Below are positions 32,009-42,157 of a DNA stretch of 64,000 nucleotides, piece after piece. This DNA is from Moniliella sp. 'wahieum' (taxonomy: Eukaryota; Basidiomycota; Moniliellomycetes; Moniliellales; Moniliellaceae): NCBI GenBank assembly GCA_003971905.1, contig RSEE01000024.1:434001-498000 (forward strand), written 5' to 3'. The notes below the pieces were generated by a model. That model was not told where the DNA came from and did no database searches. It saw only the letters and a program-made list of their open reading frames with translations. Position 1 is the stretch's first letter. Each line of letters opens with the position of its first letter. The position numbers were made by a program, and so were the translations under genes.

Positions 32009-33615
32009 TCGGGCCTGGGATGTAGTAAACTAAGCTATGACTGCAATCCATGATCTACACCACCGATTGTGTTTGAACCCGGCAATTTGCGTACTGCATT
32101 TGGAATGAGTTTTAGGACAACACCGTTGCGATGAGGGGCAGTACTATGTCTCAATATGGTATAGCTGAGGCCATGCAGGGCAGATTTTTACGCCCTTGTA
32201 TACAATGGCAGTAGGCAGCTTGCATAGGGGCGCAGACGCTCGTGAAGCCGGAGCAACAGCAGTGGAAGCAACAGTGCAATTCTGCATCAAGGACTACATT
32301 GGCCCTGGTTTGCCCGGTGCGTATCACGTACTTGGCAGCACATGAACAACAGTGAAGCTTGAAGGCCCCTTACGGGGGCGTGAGGATCGCCCATCTGGGC
32401 GCGGAGAGGGTGCGGAAAGAGGTTGAGATAGGGTGGTGGTGCGTCAGTAGACCTAATGACACTGTTGAACAAACTGATAGGCAACAGCAACATGCGACGA
32501 GTGCCCGAGTCGGCCAGGGGACTTGTCCACGCGATCTTGTCCAGGTACCCCCAGGCAGTGGGCCCAGTCTCTCTATAAGTTCTCCATTACCAGAGGGGAT
32601 GATCGATGAGAAGCACACAGCTCCAACCCCCAGGTGAGTGTTGCGTACTGAGTTGATCAGCTGCGCCCAGACTAGGTGATGCCGGTGACGAACCGGCGGG
32701 ACACGAAGGGGGCTGCTGGGAACAAGGCTGCATCACGTCATAGGATGGTGTAGGACAGAGGGTATACCCCCGCCTCAATCAGACAGGTGGTGCCCGCTAT
32801 GCCGGGGTGGCGTTGCGGGAGCACAGCGATGGATTATTTCTAGAGATGGGATTGATAGCGAGGCGAGAGCCGGGTGCCGGCCAGGCGGGTGCGGGCGCAA
32901 GTGGTTGTGAAAGGCGGCCTGGGCCAGGAGAAGGGATGCGGGATGCGATCGCCTATCGCGCCTCGACACGTGCATCGATCGACGAGCCGCTGGACGACTA
33001 CCGCCTCCTGCCGACTGCCAGCTGCCACCTGCCGGCTGCCGGCTGCCGATGTCCTGCAGCCGGCCAACACCACGCTGCCTGCCGCCGCGCCCAGCCAGCG
33101 CAGCCTGCCTGCACGCTTCCGCAGCAGCCGCACCACTCAGCCCCTCCTCCGCACCACACCCACACGCCTGCCATTACACCGCTTGCCCCCCGCTAGGGTT
33201 GTGTCCCACACACTGCATGCGCGCCACCGTGGTCCCCGTCCCCCCTCCCGCACGCGTGCACTGTCGCCCGCCCGCACACAGCCCGCCATGCTGGTCCGGC
33301 GCCTACCACGGGCTGGGCTGCGCGCACCACGTCACACCTCCCTCCTGCCGCAGCGTGTGTCTGAGACATACACTGCCTCCCTGCAGATGCCCCTCTTCGC
33401 TGGCGCCATGCCCATAAAGTTTCAAGTCGCAGCCCGCGTCGGTCGCCGTCATCGATCATCCAGCAGTGGCGACCGCGCCAGCTTCTCACCACCACCCCCC
33501 CCTTCTTGAGCCGGTCCAGCTCCGCTCGCCTTGGCTCTTCCGCCTGCCCCCCCCCCCCCCCCCCCCTCGGCATCCCTACTCCACCCTCGTCCATCCCCTT
33601 CTTTCCCATTGCATC
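32009..33615. other. Intergenic upstream of RHO1
   Basis: No confidently supported gene. A GAAGCTTGAAGG palindromic word occurs near 32354. From about 33000 the sequence is C-rich with CTGCCGGCTGCC repeats. A 73-codon open frame at 33289-33510 (MLVRRLPRAGLRAPRH) precedes RHO1 and could be an upstream ORF or chance. Confidence 0.45.
33547..33566 (+). repeat. C20 homopolymer in the RHO1 leader
   Basis: Twenty consecutive cytosines end 49 bp before the RHO1 start codon. The length is likely variable or misestimated. The complementary strand could form a G-quadruplex. Confidence 0.85.
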
Positions 33616-34340
33616 ATGTCCGCCGACATCCGTCGCAAACTCGTCATCGTCGGCGATGGCGCGTGCGGCAAGACCTGCCTGCTGATCGTCTTCAGCAAGG
33701 GCACCTTCCCCGAGGTGTATGTGCCCACCGTCTTCGAGGTATGTCCGCTTCCCTCTGCCCCCTCTCGAAGCTCGTACTGACCCATGATTGCTTCAGAACT
33801 ATGGCAAGTCTTCCTTTCCAAGACGCGTGTGCTGCTGAAGGTAGCTGTACTAACCCCTTTGCTTCTCTGTCTGCAGTGGCCGATGTTGAGGTGGACGGTA
33901 AGCACGTTGAGCTTGCGCTCTGGGACACGGCTGGCCAGGAGGACTACGACCGACTGCGTCCGCTTTCGTACCCCGACTCGCACGTGATTCTCATCTGCTT
34001 TGCGGTGGACAGCCCCGACTCGCTGGACAATGTGCAGGAGAAGTGGATCTCCGAGGTGCTGCACTTCTGCGTCAACCTGCCGATTGTGTTGGTTGCGTGC
34101 AAGAAGGATCTGCGGGACGACCCGCGGATCATTGATGAGCTGCGCCGTACGAACCAGCGTCCGGTGACGTACCAGGAGGGTGCCAACATGGCGCAAAAGA
34201 TTGGTGCGCGTGCCTACCTCGAGTGCTCGGCCAAGACGGGCTCGGGTGTGCGTGAGGTGTTTGAGACGGCCACACGGGCTGCGCTGTCGTCCAAGCCGGT
34301 GAAGAACAAGAACCGCGACAAGAAGTGCCAACTGCTGTAA
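33616..34340 (+). CDS. RHO1: Rho1-type small GTPase, three exons with a 7-nt microexon
   Basis: Rho1 controls glucan synthase, the cell-wall integrity MAPK pathway and actin polarity. Exons are 33616-33738, 33797-33803 and 33877-34340, giving 197 residues. P-loop GDGACGKT, switch I region [20 protein letters not shown], switch [21 protein letters not shown], guanine-specificity CKKD and SAK motifs are all present. It ends KKCQLL, a CaaX box favouring geranylgeranylation. The middle exon is only AACTATG. Intron 1 (33739-33796) is GT-AG; intron 2 (33804-33876) begins GCAAGT, a GC-AG intron with a GTACTAACC branch site. With this splicing Glu-Asn-Tyr-Val-Ala-Asp is continuous, exactly as in the family. 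No frame break. Confidence 0.95.
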
Positions 34341-35904
34341 TTGTTGGCACGCCGATGCATCTTTGGCGCGACTGCCTCGCCTGCTGGGCGAGGGCGGGCT
34401 CGATAGATACTTCTTCTCTTTCTCCGTTTTCTCCAGATAGTCTCTTCTCCCCGAGACCCCCTACCCGCCCCATGGCTTTGACTGGATCCCCTTCTTCAGC
34501 GAAGCGCACTGTCCAGGTTGCACGGTAGTGACAGGGGGGTGGGCTATTGATATTGATATTGATAAGAGAAGACCCAAGGAAGTGAAGTGGTCGCGCGCGT
34601 ATGGTGCAGTCGTGTTTGCACTCACTCTGCACTCCCCAGCTGGCGGTGACGTAAGTGAGGGGTTTTGAGGAAGCGAGGACTGCATGGAAGGGGGGAGAGC
34701 GGGGTCCCAGTCAAGCTTCACCTGAAGCTTCAAGCGTTGAAGATTGAAGATTGAGGGCAGATGGCGGCTGGGTACCTACTGCTCGTGACGGCACGCTTTG
34801 GGCTTGAGATCTGAGATGCTGCGAGGCCAGAGAGCGAGCTTGCGGAACTTGAAGCTTGACTGCCATGCACGCAAGCTGCACGCCTGGTTCTAGCGTGCGG
34901 CTTGAAGCCCAGACAGACACAGCCCCGCCCATGCTAGGGTGCCACTTGGCCTCACTGGCCCCATGGTGCAAGCACCTCAGCCTGAGGCCTGTTGCGTCAT
35001 GATGCATGGTGCATGATGTGTGTCGCGTACTGGTGCTGCTGCATGCAGCATGGCCAGTGCCTAGTACCTAGCGAGCACTGCCGAGTCCTGGGCGATGCGT
35101 GCGCCCACACACGCTTGGCAGATCACACACGTCACGTGCCTCCGGTGTGCCCTAGCTCCGCTCCGTTCCAGCAGCTGTAGTCACTAATCGGTACTCAGTT
35201 CCGCCGCCACGCGGCTCCCCGCTGTCGAATGCATTGGGCTGGACGTTGGGGCGGCGAGGAAGCGGCGAGTCAGGCATCGGGGGGAGTTTGTCGGCTCTTC
35301 GCTCGCACGCGTAAGGCGTAAGCGTAAAGTGCCATGGCGAAGATCGAGGGGTTCTGGCTTCGGCACTGCCTGCTGGTAGGTGCACATTAGCAGTAACTAA
35401 GAAAGAGGGTATTTTTTCTGGCGCCCCCTATGGCCCGGTTTGGGCAGGGCCCTTACTGACTTGGAAGGGGACATGCCATTGCATGCCACAGAGCTTGGGT
35501 TGGGCTGGCTGGCCGGTGACCCGGTGACCCCCCCGCCTTAGGTCGGCCTCAGGGCGCCAGGAGCGCAGCCCAAGCTCAAGCTTCAAGGGGCACTCGCTCA
35601 CGTGATGAACCGCAAAACATTTCAAGGCCGGCCTCAGGCCCCTGAGGGGACCGCGACGGAGACTGGCGTGGTGCGGATCGCTGCCCTGGGGCGCGCCTGC
35701 ACCCAAGTGTTGTATGTTGCGGCCGGCGGCTGGCTAGTTCGAGAACTGGGCGCTGCTATTAAGCAAACCGACTGCTGCTTCGGCCTCTCAGGCGCCTGAG
35801 GCTCAGACTCAGGCTCAGGCCTCGCTCAGCCATCAGGCGCCTCATGCATTCATGCATCATGCATCACCCAACCACGCCCCCCGCTGGCCAGCATTGCCAC
35901 CACC
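34341..35904. other. Intergenic between RHO1 and the MAPKK gene
   Basis: No supported gene. Dense in CTTGAAGC/GCTTCAAG and CCTGAGGC/GCCTCAGG words, notably 34720-34745, 34845-34920, 35570-35590 and 35785-35850. A GATATTGATATTGATA triplet repeat occurs near 34548-34563. Confidence 0.5.
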
Positions 35905-37354
35905 ATGTCCCTGCTCGACGTGGGCGCGGTACGCAAGAAGCGCAACTTCAAGGGTCTCCAGCTCGTCGACTCCCCGCTCAGCATCCCCATCCCACGCCCT
36001 GTCCAAGTCCAATTCACCCGGCCTCGCAGAAGGCGCTTCCTTCCTCGACGACAACAGCGACGATGCCAGTGCCAGCGTACCATCCTCGCCTCCCTACCGC
36101 TCCCACCTCGCACCCTCAGGGCTTTCTGGTCCCCCGGCCCCGGCGCCACCCTCAACTCATGGAATCGGTTTCTCCAAACCACCTCCTGGAAGGCTCAAGA
36201 AGCGCGCGCCAGCCAACCTCAAATTGGATTTGGACCCCTCTCCTAGAAAGCACACCCCAACTTCGGAGAGAGAGGCGAACGGAGGGAGTGCGGATTACCA
36301 CAACAAGTTGTCGGAGCAACTAGCGTCGCTGGAGCTGTCTGGGCGCCGAGGCAAAGGGGATCACGATGAGGAGGCGGCCATCGTCTTGTCTGATCATGAT
36401 CTTGAGTTCCTTGCCGAATTAGGTGCGGGGAATGGGGGGACGGTGACCAAGGTGTATCATGTGCCTACGCAGAAAATCATGGCCAAAAAGGCTATGTTTA
36501 TTGACGCCATGCCCTCGGTGTGCAAACAGATCCTGCGAGAACGCAGATCATGCATGAGTGCGACTCACCTTACATTGTCAACTTTTTCGGGGCCTATCTG
36601 AACGAACCTAGGATTTGCATGTGCATGGAGTACATGGATCGAGGGTACGCTTAACCCTCCCTCATGTCTCTGTGTCGTCCCGTACTGACTGCTGTCCAGT
36701 TCGCTCGACCAGATTTACAAGCGCGTTGGGGCCATTCTTCCCGCCGTGTGCGCTCGGGTGGCTAGTGTGGTAGTCAACGGATTACTGTACCTCTATGACG
36801 TACACCGTATTATCCATCGTGACGTGAAGCCAAGCAACATCCTCGTTAATAGTCGAGGCGAGATGAAGCTCTGCGATTTTGGTGTCTCGGGCGAACTGAT
36901 TAATTCGATCGCCGATACGTTTGTGGGGACAAGCACTTATATGAGTGTAAGTCCGTCCTTTTTTTTCTTTGGGCGTTCTGTTATACTGACCGCCACTCAG
37001 CCCGAACGAATTCAAGGCGACAAGTACAGTGTCAAGAGTGACGTATGGTCATTGGGCGTCACCCTCTTGGAACTTGCTTTGGGGCACTTTCCCTTTGCCA
37101 ATGACGACGAAGATGGGCGGGTGGAGACCATGCAGTTATCAATTTTGGATCTGCTGCAACGCATTGTCAACGAGCCAAGTCCGCGTCTCCCTTCCTCGGC
37201 CGATTCCAACCTCCGCTCCTTCACCGACGTTTGTCTCCTCAAAGATCCCGTCGCCCGCGCCTCCCCTCAGGACTTGCTCCAGCACCCGCTCGTCGCGACC
37301 GCTGGCTATACCAATGCCGATATTGCAGCCTGGCTTGCGAGCCTTGATTCGTGA
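35905..37354 (+). CDS. STE7: MAP kinase kinase of the Ste7/Fuz7 pheromone-response type
   Basis: A dual-specificity kinase that phosphorylates the mating MAPK. The start at 35905 gives MSLLDVGAVRKKRNFKGLQL. A Ser/Pro-rich regulatory region precedes the kinase domain. The glycine loop is LGAGNGGTVTKV and the catalytic lysine lies in IMAKKAMFIDA. Then come HRDVKPSNIL, DFGVSGELINS and the activation segment SIADTFVGTSTYMSPERIQG; Ser and Thr spaced as S-x3-T are the phosphorylation sites. SILDLLQRIVNEPSPRLP is characteristic of Ste7 rather than Pbs2 or Mkk1. Introns are 36646-36699 and 36947-37000, both 54 nt. Single-base breaks occur near 35990-36001 and at about 36543 (one base missing before QIMHECDSPYIVNFF). 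Confidence 0.9.
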
Positions 37355-37917
37355 TGATCACGCCTGCCGCCCTCGCGGTCAGGTAAGCTGTACACCCGTT
37401 TGGGATAAAACTGTGGACACTTTTATACCTCTCACTCGCCACTGTGTTTCTGGGGGCGCACCTATTGCTCTGCCTCCAGCTCAACTGGCACACCGGATCA
37501 ACACTTGCCTACGTGTCCGCCCCCATGCTCGTAATCCTCGAAGATGGGTTTTCGCTGCAGCGTTAATCTGCCTGCATTTATGTTTAGTGTTTACATGTTA
37601 TGATGATCTCAAAGAGAGCCTAGGTCGCCACTGAGTAGTGGGTACTGAGTGTCCTGACAGGGGAATGGTTGTGACGGCGTAGCTGTGCGGGCACATGTGT
37701 CACCTGTGCTGGCAGGCTATCTGTCACGTGAGCGGTATCACCCATGTGATGGGTCTTTTCCAGAGTCCCAGGGGAGAATTGAAATCGAAGAAAGCAGCGG
37801 GGATAGACGATGGGTTGCTCCAGGTGCAGCCGAATTGAACGTTCAATGTTCAACTTTCTCGAGCGTTGCATGCGCCAATGAGCCACGGCCACCACCACCT
37901 CTCCTCCATTCGCGACG
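37355..37917. other. Intergenic: promoter of the lipid phosphatase
   Basis: No supported gene. The perfect 12-bp palindrome TTGAACGTTCAA lies at about 37834-37845, followed by ATGTTCAAC, some 75 bp before the next start codon. CACGTGA occurs near 37725. Confidence 0.5.
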
Positions 37918-39024
37918 ATGGACTCAGCTAGACAGAGGGTCACCACATGGCTCAGCGAACATTCCCACGTACGCATCCCTCCTTCCTTTGCATCTTTTCA
38001 CTGACCCACTGGTAAAGGCCCGCACTATATATGATTGGGGTGTGATCGCAGCCTTCCTCGCGGTCAGCGGCTTGATGGAGCTTTTGCCTGGATACCACCA
38101 ACCGTTTCTGCTCTCGGACCCCAATATCTCCTACCCCCGAGCCCAAGTGGAGCGCACTTCGGTCCCTATACTGCTTGTCATAATGGTTGCTTTGCCCCTG
38201 GGGATTCTCTTCTTTTCCCCCCTCTGCTCACCCCGAAGGAGGAGTACGACATGCTCCCCTCAGAGTCGGATGTGGGCACATCGCTTCCTCCCCCTGCTAC
38301 TGCGTCCACTTCAGTCGCATCGGCTGCAGTGCTACTGAGCTCTACGGGAATCCGGGCCTTTTGCATGGCTCACAGCACCACTCAAGTCATCACCACGCTC
38401 ATCAAGAATACAGTGGGTCGTCCGAGGCCTGACTTTCTCGACCGATGCCAACCCACGTTACCCTCAGTGCTGGTGCCGGGGCAAGCCTCTCCCGATGGGT
38501 TAAGGAATGGCTTGGTGACCGAAACTGTGTGCACCTCTTCTCTATCGAGCCACATGATGGTTGATGGTTTCCGCTCCTTCCCCAGCGGCCACGCCAGCAC
38601 CTCCTGGACCGGAATGTTGTTTCTTGCCCTCTTCCTTGACGCCCTCTTGGCACAGGGGGGCCGACGTACGTCCGCCTCCACCCGGGCAGCACGTATCGTC
38701 TCGGCAACCGTCTGCCTGCTTGTGGCTCTTTACATATCCATCGGAAGGATTGCAGATCATCGGCACCATCCCTCTGACGTGATGGCCGGCACGTTGCTCG
38801 GGATCGTCAGTGCGCTTTTGGTGTACGCGCTCTATGCGCCGCCTCTTCCCTTGGCCCCCCTCTTTTCCTTTATCGCAGCGCCTCTACAGGGTGGGGGCGA
38901 TGCTTCCGAGCCTAACCCTGTCCCGCGTACCTCCCTCCAACGTTCGTCGGGCGAGGCACCGTCCCAACCCTGGCATGCACCCAGCCAGCATTCCCTCTCG
39001 GTCTTGCCCGCTCATGCCACCTAG
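37918..39024 (+). CDS. PAP2-family lipid phosphate phosphatase (Dpp1/Lpp1 type)
   Basis: Dephosphorylates phosphatidate, lysophosphatidate or diacylglycerol pyrophosphate in ER, Golgi or vacuole membranes. Exon 1 (37918-37968) encodes MDSARQRVTTWLSEHSH; a 49-nt intron (37969-38017) follows. The three PAP2 signatures are visible: KNTVGRPRP, FPSGHAS and GRIADHRHHPSD. About six hydrophobic segments are present, including VIAAFLAVSGLMELLPG, PILLVIMVALPLGILFF and ATVCLLVALYISI. The C-terminal tail is Ser/Pro-rich. One base appears to be missing in the C run at 38217-38222; with it restored the length is an exact 352 residues. Confidence 0.9.
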
Positions 39025-40049
39025 GAAAACCTGCATGGTGTCCGCGCGTGTCATGCTGTTGTATTCCTGCGTCGAGGGCCCTCAGTTACTAGTTATCCCC
39101 CTCCTTAGCATGCAATACCACGCTGAGCCTTGGGTCTACAAACGGGACCGCGTAACCGGAACCCCGGCCCAACCAATTGCGCAACACAAAAAAACGGACC
39201 TTTTCAGTCTCCACCTCCTTCGGTACTTGTAACCGCTTCTAGTTGGAAGGCAAACTCAGATCTTCCCCGTTCTCTTGCAATCGTGCCCCTCCTTTCTCTC
39301 GAGGGGGGATGGGGGATAATTTGGAGGCGAGATGGTGTGGGAGAGTATCCAGCCGCTGGCAGCACGCCTTCCGGGTGGAGAGGACAGGCAAGTGCCGAGA
39401 CTCTGTCTTTGGGCAGACACCTCAATGGGTTTGGTGGGGCGTTGCAGGGCCAGTGTCTTGTTGAGGTCCAGCTCGGTTATGAATGAAGCTTCAAGTTGAG
39501 GCTTCAAGCCCTTAACTTAACGCTTGAAGTTGACGCGCTGACGCGTCAGCTGACGCTTGATGTAGGGCCAGACCAGTCAGGGCGTGACGTGTGACAGCTG
39601 GGAGGCGCACCAAGGCTGCCGTTGGTTTGAGTCATCTGCATCCGCATCAGCATCAGCATCACTCCCCACGCAACGACACGACAATCACGCCGCCGCACCA
39701 GAAACTATCTCCGCCGTACCTATCCGTAGCCCACTCGGTACTACTCAGACGCAGTACACTCAAGTCGTACGTTTGGCGCAGAGCCCTTCTCGAAGCTGTA
39801 CTAACTGGCACCTGTCAAGAAGGAATATTTACGGGGAAACTGTGACGCTTAATCGATAACCAGTAATCACGCGTCATGCGTGACTTCGCACGGACCACAG
39901 TCCCCCCCCCGAAGCTCAGGCGGGGCTGGGACTAGCTAGCTGCTGCCGAGCGCGCCAATCCAATCCGGTTGCAATGGCAATATTGGTGACCAAATCCACA
40001 GCAAAGGAGAACCCCGCCCGTGCCATTCTTCCACCTCCATCCCCCGTCC
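39025..40049. other. Intergenic upstream of the THI20-like gene
   Basis: No supported gene. Palindromic words cluster at 39480-39560 (GAAGCTTCAAG, CGCTTGAAGTTGACGCGCTG, TGACGCGTCAGCTGACGC). A CATCAGCATC repeat occurs near 39643-39660. Confidence 0.5.
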
Positions 40050-41993
40050 ATGCCGCCAAGAACGAGCCGTGGGCTCTTCTCCCCCGATCCCGCGCGAGTG
40101 TGTACGATTGCCGGGTCGGACAGCGGTGGCGGCGCAGGCGTCCAGGCCGACCTCAAGACTATCCAGGCAGTCGGGGGTTACGGGCTGTCGGTGGTGACGG
40201 CCCTGACGGCACAGAACACCAAAGGGGTCCAGGGCATCTCCCTCACCCCACCCGCCTTTGTCGCAGACCAGTTCCATTCTGTGACGGAGGACATCCAGAT
40301 TGATGCATTCAAGATCGGCATGCTGGGGTCGAGGGAAACAGTGGGTGTGGTCGCTGCCGCCCTTCGTGGGCAGCCCAAGCCCGGTCCTCCTGTGGTACTT
40401 GACCCCGTCATGGTTTCCACTTCGGGCTCGCTGCTACTCAAACCAGATGCCATCGGGCTGCTCCTGACCGACTTGCTACCGCAATGTGCACTGCTTACCC
40501 CCAATTTGCCTGAAGCAAGTGCTATCCTACATTACTACGGGGTGGCGCCCCCCCCTGGGCTGCCTCATCTTGCCCTTCCGGGATTCGCAGTGCCCCCGGC
40601 GGAGAAGGAAGGGAAGACGGAAGCCCAGTTCCAATTGGTGGCCATGCAACAGGCCGCAAAACTCCTTACCTGCCACTCTGGCGCGCAGGCGGTGCTGCTC
40701 AAGGGGGGGCACAGCTCTTTTGTTCAGAGTCAAGTCGATGGTCTGATAGACCACTTGGGTATCCAACTCGTCACTCCTCCCGTGAGAGCACTTGCTTCCA
40801 CATCCTCAGATGCCCCCACCTCCATCTGGAGCGATTCTGAAGGGCTGGACGCGTGTGTACACCAGCCCTGCTGGTACGAGCGGGGATGAAGTATCTTTGA
40901 TCCGGACCGATCGCCGACCTTGGTCTACGGCGTTGTTTCCTCCCCAAGCACAGCAGGGCATGGGCCCTGACGCATCTGATCCTCAGCAGGCCGAAGATGA
41001 GGTGGTGGCAGATGTATTGTGCGAGGTACTGTCATCCAACGAGAAGCGCTACCGTACACGATATTTATCAAGAACCATGTCCCGACCACCGCGACCCACG
41101 GGACGGGATGCACGCTCAGCTCGGCGATCGCAACATACCTTGCGTCTGGCTGGAGTATGCGGAACGCGGTGCTGCATGGAATCGACTTTGTGCAAGGAGC
41201 GTTGCTCCATGGTCTGGAGCAAGTGGGAGCGGGACAACATCCGCTCAACCACGCCCATATGTTGGTGCCGCGCGGGGTACAACGGCGAACTACCATGATA
41301 GGAGGTGGGCAGCCATTGACGGGCCACCTGGTGAGCAGCGGGATGGGAGAGTGGGACCGCTTTGTACGCCATCCATTTGTTCAACAGCTGGGCAAGGGCA
41401 CTCTCCCACTCCGGGCATTCAAACACTTTCTCACCCAAGACTACCTCTTTTTGCGACACTATGCCAACATCTGGTCTCTTGCCGCCAGCAAGGCGGACGA
41501 CTTTGCCACCATTAAGCTTCTCGCCACCCGTAGCCTGAGCATGACCCACGAAGCCGACTTGCATGTCAAGTTCTGCAGCTCATGGGGCATCTCCCGCCTT
41601 GACCTTGAGAGCGGCACCGAGTCCGGCGCCACCTTGGCTTACACCCGATTTGTTCTCGATGTGGGGCGACGGTATGCGGTGCCGGAGACGCTGGTGGCCA
41701 CACTGCCATGCATCTTGGGGTACGCTGAGGTGGGCCGAACCCTTGCCGTGGACCATCCGAAAGCCAAGGAGGATGGTAATCCCTATGCCGAGTGGATCGA
41801 GACGTATGCCGACGCCCAGTTCCAGAAGGAGGCTCAAGAGACGGTGGAGATGCTGGAGGGCTTGGCTGACAAGGAAGCCATTAGCCCTACTCGGCTGCGC
41901 TCCCTGAAGGACATTTTCCATGCTGCGGTCAAGTTGGAACAAGGCATGTGGGACGAGGCGGTGGCTGTGGGGCGTGGAGACGAGGTACTCTAA
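40050..41993 (+). CDS. THI20: Hydroxymethylpyrimidine(-phosphate) kinase / TenA thiaminase fusion
   Basis: Phosphorylates HMP and HMP-P for thiamine synthesis; the TenA domain salvages degraded thiamine. The start at 40050 gives MPPRTSRGLFSPDP. The kinase half has TIAGSDSGGGAGVQADLKT, GGYGLSVVTALTAQNT, DPVMVSTSG, LLTPNLPEA, VLLKGGH and the anion-hole motif THGTGCTLSSAIA. The TenA half (from about 41290) has HPFVQQLGKGTLPL, FKHFLTQDYLFLRHY, and the catalytic region LPCILGYAEVG. Between 40880 and about 41050 the coding signal (DEVVADVLCEV) is in a shifted frame that returns at 41049-41053, so two compensating breaks, or an unusual intron of 3n length, lie in the Ser-rich insert. The fusion order matches fungal Thi20/21. 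Confidence 0.92.
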
Positions 41994-42157
41994 GCGGGCG
42001 GATATCCTGGAAATCGAGCTACATAGGCGATGTAATCAACAACCATCTGAGTTCTGAGTCCTTGATTTGGGTAGCGGTGCATGTGCATTGCAGTGGCTTG
42101 TTTAGCCAGTGTTGAGTGGCGATTAGGGAGTAAAGACCCCGGAGAGCAGGCAAGCAG

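Noticed and set aside
33289-33510. Small frame with a basic N-terminus upstream of RHO1
   Set aside because: Could be an upstream ORF, but sequence is low-complexity and no independent support exists.
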